This document shows, piece after piece, positions 7,169 to 10,238 of a DNA stretch of 10,238 nt; the stretch's first letter is position 1; every line of letters begins with the position of its first letter. Source of the DNA: an uncultured Mycoplasmatales bacterium (lineage in GTDB: Bacteria; Bacillota_I; Bacilli_A; Mycoplasmatales; Mycoplasmoidaceae); contig CAJTRF010000011.1 in assembly GCA_910578525.1 (NCBI GenBank), forward strand, positions 12,680 to 22,917, written 5' to 3'. The notes under the pieces are model-generated. The model had not been told where the DNA came from. It did not search any database and was given only the letters and a program-made list of their open reading frames with translations. Both the position numbers and the translations under genes were made by a program.

Positions 7169-7312
7169 TGATATATAAAATATCTTATGATACAACTCAG
7201 AGTAATGGCTAAAGCTTTTGGTTGGACTAATTTTAAGAAAAAGATATAGAAAAAAACAAAGAAATATAAAGCTATATTAAATAAAAAGTAATTAAATAAT
7301 TGTATAAAATAG
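7169..7312 (+). pseudogene. Remnant of a toxin-antitoxin cassette (internal deletion fusing antitoxin to toxin tail)
   Basis: Bases 7169-7242 match the middle of the third antitoxin gene (about 9001-9072) closely, including the run coding YLMIQL.. MAKAFGWTN, with a 2-base insertion near the start. From 7243 the match switches to the end of a toxin gene (module 2, about 8744-8806): DIEK..KEYKAIL.., with several changes, ending at the equivalent of the toxin stop (TAG 7310-7312). A fourth cassette therefore lost everything between mid-antitoxin and late toxin. The junction falls in an AGAAA(A)-rich run present in both genes, suggesting microhomology or slippage. Frames are broken and there is no start, so no product is expected. 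Confidence 0.8.
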
Positions 7313-7345
7313 ACATAGTTTAATTTGAGTTATATGATCACCATC

Positions 7346-7373
7346 TTGACTTTTGTATATTATAATCTACAAT
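7346..7373 (+). promoter_or_regulatory. Promoter and operator of toxin-antitoxin module 1
   Basis: A sigma70-like TTGACT (7346-7351) and TACAAT (7368-7373) are separated by 16 bases, 26 bases upstream of the antitoxin ATG. An inverted repeat TTGTA (7353-7357)-N10-TACAA (7368-7372) lies within it and covers the -10 box. This is the expected layout for repression by an HTH antitoxin or toxin-antitoxin complex. The same dyad with the same 10-base spacer occurs at module 3. Confidence 0.7.
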
Positions 7374-7399
7374 TATGGTAGATAATTAATTAATTTTCT

Positions 7400-7702
7400 A
7401 TGGAAGATGATTTTGAAAAATTAATGGTAAAACAATTTAAAGAAGACCCAGAATATATGAGGCAGATGGTTATGGATGAATTTAATGAATATCAAAAAAC
7501 TGATGATATTAAACCTCTGATGTTTGTTCTTAAATATGCCATTAAAGCCAATGGATATACTAACTTAGCTAATGATTGTAATATAAGTAGAGATACTGTG
7601 TATAAAATAATTAACTGTGTTAATGAACCAAAAATAAGTACTTTTAAAAAGATATTTAATTATCTTGGATTTGATTTATCACTGGTAAGTAATAGTATAT
7701 AA
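7400..7702 (+). CDS. Antitoxin of module 1, HTH (HigA-like / HI1420 family)
   Basis: 100 residues. The N-terminal half (EDDFEKLMVKQFKEDPEYM) and the EYQKTDDIKPLMFVLKYAIKA segment match the pattern of addiction-module antidote proteins of the HI1420 type (a 'D...l..AL...a.a.G' helix). A Cro/C1-like HTH follows at about 53-83 (TNLANDCNISRDTVYKIINC), ending EPKISTFKKIFNYLGFDL. It should bind the dyad in its promoter and neutralise the toxin encoded next. Its TAA overlaps the toxin ATG (TAATG), so the pair is coupled. It is the most divergent of the three antitoxins. ATG 7400 has no SD but is the only start compatible with the domain and promoter. Confidence 0.82.
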   Translation: MEDDFEKLMVKQFKEDPEYMRQMVMDEFNEYQKTDDIKPLMFVLKYAIKANGYTNLANDCNISRDTVYKIINCVNEPKISTFKKIFNYLGFDLSLVSNSI

Positions 7703-8043
7703 TGAGTGATATTGTAATTAAATTTTTTTATAAAAGAACTACAAATTCAACACCTTTTATTGAATGGTTTTACAGACAAGAAAAGTTCACTAGAGATATT
7801 ATAAATAAAAGATTAATTAGAGTAAAGAATGGTAACTACGGTGACTACAAATCAATATCAAATGGTATACTAGAATTAAGATTTAAACAGGGATTTAGAA
7901 TATATTTCACAGAAGTAAATAATACTATAGTTTTACTATTTTGTGGAGGTAATAAATCTTCTCAAAAGAAAGATATAGAAAGAGCAAAAGAGTATAAGGC
8001 TATATTGGATAAAGAAGGGTTAGATGGTTGTATAGAGAAATAG
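7702..8043 (+). CDS. Toxin of module 1, RelE/HigB-like addiction killer (HI1419 family)
   Basis: 113 residues, normal for the family. Landmarks of the phage-derived Gp49-like/RelE superfamily 'addiction module killer' proteins are FIEWF near 19-23, GNYGDYKS (44-51), ILELRFKQGFRIYF (56-69) and LLFCGGNKSSQKKDI (78-92). Such toxins are expected to act as ribosome-dependent mRNA interferases; this is family knowledge, not visible catalysis. Residues from about 43 onward are nearly identical to the other two toxins, while the first 42 share little with them. It overlaps the antitoxin stop by one base. The stop codon sits in the loop of a hairpin. The antitoxin-then-toxin order is opposite to HI1419-HI1420. 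Confidence 0.85.
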   Translation: MSDIVIKFFYKRTTNSTPFIEWFYRQEKFTRDIINKRLIRVKNGNYGDYKSISNGILELRFKQGFRIYFTEVNNTIVLLFCGGNKSSQKKDIERAKEYKAILDKEGLDGCIEK

Positions 8044-8055
8044 TTCTCTATGAGA
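7829..8055 (+). repeat. Long direct repeat within toxin genes, copy A
   Basis: Near-identical DNA starting at ATGGTAACTACGG recurs at 9375-9604 (copy C) and, slightly more diverged, at 8592-8806 (copy B). Copies A and C stay alike past the stop codon to the sequence CTCTATGAGA. Copy C has one extra AAT-type codon. Outside the repeat the genes diverge at once, marking recombination or gene-conversion boundaries. Confidence 0.85.
8032..8051 (+). repeat. Stem-loop across the toxin 1 stop codon
   Basis: ATAGAGAA (8032-8039) pairs perfectly with TTCTCTAT (8044-8051) around the loop ATAG, which contains the TAG stop. No T run follows, so it is not a standard terminator. It could stabilise the mRNA end or be a weak terminator. 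An identical structure ends toxin 3. Confidence 0.55.
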
Positions 8056-8108
8056 AATATTATGAATAAATATAAAGAAAAATAAAAACTTTTCCTATAA
8101 AAAAACTC

Positions 8109-8137
8109 TTGACAATGAGTAATTTATTACACATAAT
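8109..8137 (+). promoter_or_regulatory. Promoter and operator of toxin-antitoxin module 2
   Basis: TTGACA (8109-8114), 17 bases, CATAAT (8132-8137): a near-consensus sigma70 promoter 25 bases before the antitoxin ATG. Within it lies an imperfect dyad TGAGTAAT (8116-8123)-TT-ATTACACA (8126-8133), one mismatch per arm. This operator differs in sequence and spacing from those of modules 1 and 3, suggesting separate autoregulation. Confidence 0.7.
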
Positions 8138-8162
8138 ATTATTATTAAATTAATTTCTACTT

Positions 8163-8465
8163 ATGGTAAATAAGAAATATTTTACATTTGATAAACTTGA
8201 AATAGAAACTTTAAAAAATGATAAAGAACTCAATAGGCTATTTTTAGAAAATGAATTAAATAATTATATTGAAACAAATGATAGTAAATATCTAAGACAT
8301 CAACTCAAAAATTCAATAAAAGCTTTTGGTTTTTGTAATTTTGAAAAAAAATCTGGTCTATCAAGAAAAACAATATACAATATTGTAAATGGTAAAACTG
8401 AACCAAAATTAAGTAACTTCCTAAAATGTCTTAAAGCTTTTGATATAAAGATAAAATTATGTTAA
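8163..8465 (+). CDS. Antitoxin of module 2, HTH (HigA-like / HI1420 family)
   Basis: 100 residues. A poorly conserved N-terminus (to ~35) is followed by ETNDSKYLRHQLKNSIKAFG and an HTH (about 58-78: NFEKKSGLSRKTIYNIVNGK), then TEPKLSNFLKCLKAFDIKIK. The C-terminal half is clearly related to antitoxin 3 (KAFG..N.EKK.GL.R.T.Y.I..GK.EPKLS.F). It should repress its own promoter and bind the toxin encoded next. The toxin ATG at 8459 lies inside its last codons (7-base overlap), giving tight coupling. Start at ATG 8163 matches the promoter spacing; no SD is seen. Confidence 0.82.
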   Translation: MVNKKYFTFDKLEIETLKNDKELNRLFLENELNNYIETNDSKYLRHQLKNSIKAFGFCNFEKKSGLSRKTIYNIVNGKTEPKLSNFLKCLKAFDIKIKLC

Positions 8466-8806
8466 AGAAGAAAAAAGAAGTTGTATTGTTCTTTGATAGA
8501 AATAAAAGAGAATATCCATTTCAAATATGGTATCTTTCTTTGGAAAAAAATAGTAAATATAAAATATCTGAAAGAATTAAAAGAATAGAAGATGGTAACT
8601 ATGGAGATTATAAATCAGTTGGTAATAATATACTAGAACTAAGATTTAAACAAGGATTTAGAATATACTTTACAGAAGTGAATAATACTATAGTTTTATT
8701 ATTCTGTGGTGGCAATAAATCATCCCAAAAGAAAGATATAGAAAAGGCAAAAGAATATAAAGCTATATTGGATAGAGATGGGTTAGATAATTGTATAAAA
8801 CAATAG
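8459..8806 (+). CDS. Toxin of module 2, RelE/HigB-like addiction killer (HI1419 family)
   Basis: 115 residues. The Lys-rich N-terminus (MLKKKKEVVLFFDRNKREYP) contains a VVLFFDRNK segment, resembling toxin 3 (IFLFFDRNK) but not toxin 1. From GNYGDYKSVG onward (46-) it follows the family: ILELRFKQGFRIYF, then VLLFCGGNKSSQKKDIEKAK. At DNA level this part is a little less similar to copies A and C, with VGNN replacing ISNG, and it lacks the terminal hairpin, ending NCIKQ rather than GCIEK. Probable mRNA interferase by family membership. The upstream antitoxin is intact, so this cassette appears functional. Confidence 0.85.
   Translation: MLKKKKEVVLFFDRNKREYPFQIWYLSLEKNSKYKISERIKRIEDGNYGDYKSVGNNILELRFKQGFRIYFTEVNNTIVLLFCGGNKSSQKKDIEKAKEYKAILDRDGLDNCIKQ
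8592..8806 (+). repeat. Long direct repeat within toxin genes, copy B
   Basis: Diverged copy of the segment at 7829-8055 and 9375-9604, coding the same C-terminal two-thirds of a toxin. Similarity ends at the stop codon rather than continuing through the hairpin. The remnant at 7243-7312 is closest to the end of this copy (ATTGTATAAAA). Confidence 0.75.
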
Positions 8807-8825
8807 ATATTTATTATATTACCTA

Positions 8826-8856
8826 TTGACAAATTGTATTCTTTAGACTACAATTT
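8826..8856 (+). promoter_or_regulatory. Promoter and operator of toxin-antitoxin module 3
   Basis: TTGACA (8826-8831), 17 bases, TACAAT (8849-8854): near-consensus. A perfect 8-base dyad AAATTGTA (8831-8838)-N10-TACAATTT (8849-8856) covers the -10 box. Core arms TTGTA/TACAA and the 10-base spacer equal those of module 1, so one regulator could bind both. Confidence 0.75.
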
Positions 8857-8879
8857 AATTAATTATATTAATACAACAT

Positions 8880-9232
8880 ATGGTTAAAAATAAAGAATTT
8901 AGAGATGATTTTGAGAAACTTGAGGTTGAATTATATAAACAAGATCCAAAATTAGCTGAATTATGTTTTAAAGATGAATTACAGGAATATAACAAGACTG
9001 GTGATATAAAATATCTTATGATACAACTCAAAACAATGGCTAAAGCTTTTGGTTGGACTAACCTTGAGAAAAAAACTGGATTAAGAAGATCAACTTTATA
9101 TAGTATACTGGAAGGTAAAAAGAACCAAAACTAAGTACTTTTATCAAGATTTTAGGAGCTTTTGGTTTTAGCATATCTTTTAAAAAGACAAAAAAGTTAC
9201 CATTTACAAGAAATAAAGTAAAAATAGCATAA
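8880..9232 (+). pseudogene. Antitoxin of module 3, HTH (HI1420 family), frameshifted
   Basis: The frame from ATG 8880 reads MVKNKEFRDDFEKLEVELYK, then DIKYLMIQLKTMAKAFGWTN and an HTH (TNLEKKTGLRRSTLYSILEGK), but stops after 84 residues at 9132-9134. In the -1 frame from 9122 the missing family C-terminus continues (EPKLSTFIKILGAFGFSISF) and ends at TAA 9230-9232. Module 2 has GGTAAAACTGAACC where this copy has GGTAAAAAGAACC: one base is missing at the A5 run (9117-9121). The restored protein would be about 117 residues. The truncated form keeps the HTH and may still bind DNA, but lacks the segment after it. Alternatives are RNA-polymerase slippage on the A run or an assembly error in a homopolymer. 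Confidence 0.75.
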
Positions 9233-9241
9233 ATTGTAATT

Positions 9242-9592
9242 ATGAAAGTTTCTCTAAAGAAGATATTTCTATTTTTTGATAGAAATAAGAATAAACAACC
9301 ATTTAAAACATGGATAGAAAAGCAAGAGATAGTGGATAAGAAAATAATATTAAATAGAATAAGAAGACTTTCCGATGGTAACTACGGTGACTACAAATCA
9401 ATATCAAATGGTATACTGGAACTAAGATTTAAACAGGGATTTAGAATATATTTCACAGAAGTAAATAATAATAATATAATCTTATTATTCTGTGGTGGTA
9501 ATAAATCTTCTCAAAAGAAAGATATAGAAAAAGCAAAAGAGTATAAGGTTGTATTAGATAAGGAAGGGTTAGATGGTTGTATAGAGAAATAG
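9242..9592 (+). CDS. Toxin of module 3, RelE/HigB-like addiction killer (HI1419 family)
   Basis: 116 residues, fully open although its antitoxin is frameshifted. Its N-terminus MKVSLKKIFLFFDRNKNKQP has the LFFDRNK segment also seen in toxin 2; from GNYGDYKSIS on it is nearly identical to toxin 1, with one extra Asn in EVNNNNII. Family landmarks ILELRFKQGFRIYF and LLFCGGNKSSQKKDI are intact. It starts 9 bases after the stop of the restored antitoxin frame, but 107 bases after the premature stop, which may reduce its translation. An intact toxin without an intact partner suggests cross-protection by antitoxin 2 or 1, residual function of the truncated antitoxin, or slippage repair. Confidence 0.83.
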   Translation: MKVSLKKIFLFFDRNKNKQPFKTWIEKQEIVDKKIILNRIRRLSDGNYGDYKSISNGILELRFKQGFRIYFTEVNNNNIILLFCGGNKSSQKKDIEKAKEYKVVLDKEGLDGCIEK

Positions 9593-9604
9593 TTCTCTAT
9601 GAGA
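9375..9604 (+). repeat. Long direct repeat within toxin genes, copy C
   Basis: Almost identical to copy A (7829-8055), including the 3' hairpin and the following TATGAGA. It has a 3-base insertion in the AATAATAAT run and a few third-position changes. The two copies lie about 1.55 kb apart in direct orientation, so recombination between them would delete or duplicate one and a half cassettes. Confidence 0.85.
9581..9600 (+). repeat. Stem-loop across the toxin 3 stop codon
   Basis: ATAGAGAA (9581-9588)-ATAG-TTCTCTAT (9593-9600), the same 8-base stem as after toxin 1, again with the stop in the loop and no T run. Part of the long repeat. Confidence 0.55.
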
Positions 9605-9606
9605 TT

Positions 9607-9762
9607 ATGTATTGGAAAATAATCAATATCATTGTTATGCTAGAAGATAATTTAGCTAAATTTATAACAATAATATTTATACTATCAATAGTATTAGCTG
9701 AAACAAGTTTATTTATTATAGCTCTACTATTGGAACTTTATAGGATTATGATTAGAGATTAG
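9607..9762 (+). CDS. Possible small membrane protein
   Basis: A 51-codon frame from ATG 9607 (the frame is open to ATG 9577, but that part overlaps the toxin end). It encodes a short N-terminus (MYWKIINIIVMLEDN), then a long hydrophobic segment (FITIIFILSIVLAETSLFII, continuing ALLLEL), long enough for one membrane helix, and a charged tail (YRIMIRD). I do not recognise it. The position before the portal gene could fit a small phage membrane protein, or a short hydrophobic peptide toxin, but there is no SD or promoter of its own, and hydrophobic frames arise by chance in AT-rich DNA. Confidence 0.3.
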   Translation: MYWKIINIIVMLEDNLAKFITIIFILSIVLAETSLFIIALLLELYRIMIRD

Positions 9763-9834
9763 AAGTAGAGAGATATAAATTAAATTGTGTTATCATAATA
9801 AATAATATGAATTATTTTATAATAATTATGACAA

Positions 9835-9888
9835 TTGTTATAAAAATATATGGGATAGTATAAATAATTATGCATTATTAGTGCATAA
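9835..9888 (+). promoter_or_regulatory. Possible promoter and dyad upstream of the structural genes
   Basis: A weak promoter-like pair TTGTTA (9835-9840) and TATAAA (9859-9864), spacing 18, is followed by a perfect inverted repeat TTATGCA (9868-9874)-N7-TGCATAA (9882-9888). The dyad would sit at the transcription start, a place for a repressor, or could form a hairpin in the leader. No T run follows. The portal-like gene begins about 56 bases further on. Confidence 0.35.
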
Positions 9889-9944
9889 CAACTGCAAATA
9901 AATAAAAATAGACAAACAACAAATATACAAAAAATTTATAGATA

Positions 9945-10238
9945 ATGTTTAACCTATTCAATAAAGTTAAGAATGGTATTAACAATACTAGACAATCTTC
10001 TGCTACAACAAAAGTAGAAGATAAAACTATAACCTATCCCTCCATCTATCCAAAGTCCTATTCTTTCTCAGAACCTTGGACTTTTCAGAAGGATAGGTTG
10101 GAAAGAAAGTGTAACGATTATGGAAGTAAAAGAGCTATAGAATTATACGCTAGACATAAGTATAAATTAGAGAACCAATGGATTAATCCACTACAAGGTA
10201 TCAATAGTGGATTAGGTACAGCTAACTTAAGTTTATAT
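9945..10238 (+). CDS. Probable phage portal protein, N-terminal part (runs off the window)
   Basis: 98 codons open to the window edge from ATG 9945. It starts MFNLFNKVKNGINN, a common opening for portal proteins, has a polar linker, then the segment around residues 40-98 with RAIELYARHKYKLENQWINP and LQGINSGLGTANLSLY. The NPL...GxGTAN pattern recalls the N-terminus of portal proteins of the DUF1073 type. The location after terminase genes also fits. The portal forms the ring at the capsid vertex through which TerL pumps DNA. Codon use includes more CCC/TCC than the toxin genes. The call rests on a short N-terminal piece, so another head protein is possible. Confidence 0.5.
   Translation, partial: MFNLFNKVKNGINNTRQSSATTKVEDKTITYPSIYPKSYSFSEPWTFQKDRLERKCNDYGSKRAIELYARHKYKLENQWINPLQGINSGLGTANLSLY

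Noticed and set aside
8608..8832. Minus-strand ORF opposite toxin 2
   Set aside because: Antisense shadow of the conserved toxin segment.
9114..9134. Classical programmed -1 ribosomal frameshift in antitoxin 3
   Set aside because: In frame the site reads T-AAA-AAG, not the X-XXY-YYZ heptamer, and no clear downstream structure is seen. A one-base deletion relative to module 2 explains it better; transcript slippage stays possible.
7829..9604. CRISPR-like repeat array
   Set aside because: The repeats are about 215-230 bases, protein-coding, and far apart, with no short regular repeat-spacer pattern.

Overview
This is a very AT-rich window (GC roughly a quarter to 30% by eye; ATA, TTA, AAT and AAA codons dominate). 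It carries part of a phage, prophage or phage-plasmid-like element. The left end starts with the 3' end of a tRNA on the minus strand, whose 5' half is absent from the expected place. That is the usual scar of site-specific integration, so the element probably begins there and runs rightwards. All convincing genes are on the plus strand. A DUF6456-like gene beside an HTH_36/DnaA_N-type initiator, and the strong AT bias, suggest an alphaproteobacterial, perhaps Rickettsiales-like, host. This is inference; the window holds no host taxonomic marker.

Layout. (i) 24-53: tRNA-derived attachment fragment. (ii) About 60-510: non-coding, full of short inverted repeats, ending in an SD-like GGAGAGAAG just before the initiator. 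(iii) 512-2397: control/replication pair, an initiator with an N-terminal winged-helix/HTH and a C-terminal DnaA-domain-I-like region, then a DUF6456-like protein with a 4-base overlap. (iv) 2651-3187: unrecognised gene. (v) 3215-7168: modification and packaging block: N6/N4-type DNA methyltransferase, large terminase, ParB-domain/methyltransferase fusion, and a KGG-type small-terminase-like protein. (vi) 7169-9604: array of type II toxin-antitoxin cassettes related to the HI1419/HI1420 addiction family: one deletion-fused remnant, two intact cassettes and a third whose antitoxin is frameshifted. Each of the three full cassettes has its own sigma70-like promoter overlapped by a dyad. (vii) 9607-9762: possible small membrane protein. 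(viii) 9945-end: start of a probable portal protein, so structural genes continue to the right.

How the parts may work together: the left block would control replication and expression, the two methyltransferases would mark the element's DNA, and the terminases would package it into the portal. The toxin-antitoxin array sits between packaging and portal genes, where accessory cargo ('morons') is often found, and could stabilise the element or act against competing phages. The toxins share a nearly identical C-terminal two-thirds but have unrelated-looking N-termini, and two of the three promoters share one operator design. The array therefore looks like a family actively recombining in place, with possible cross-regulation and cross-neutralisation. 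This is the most interesting part of the window.
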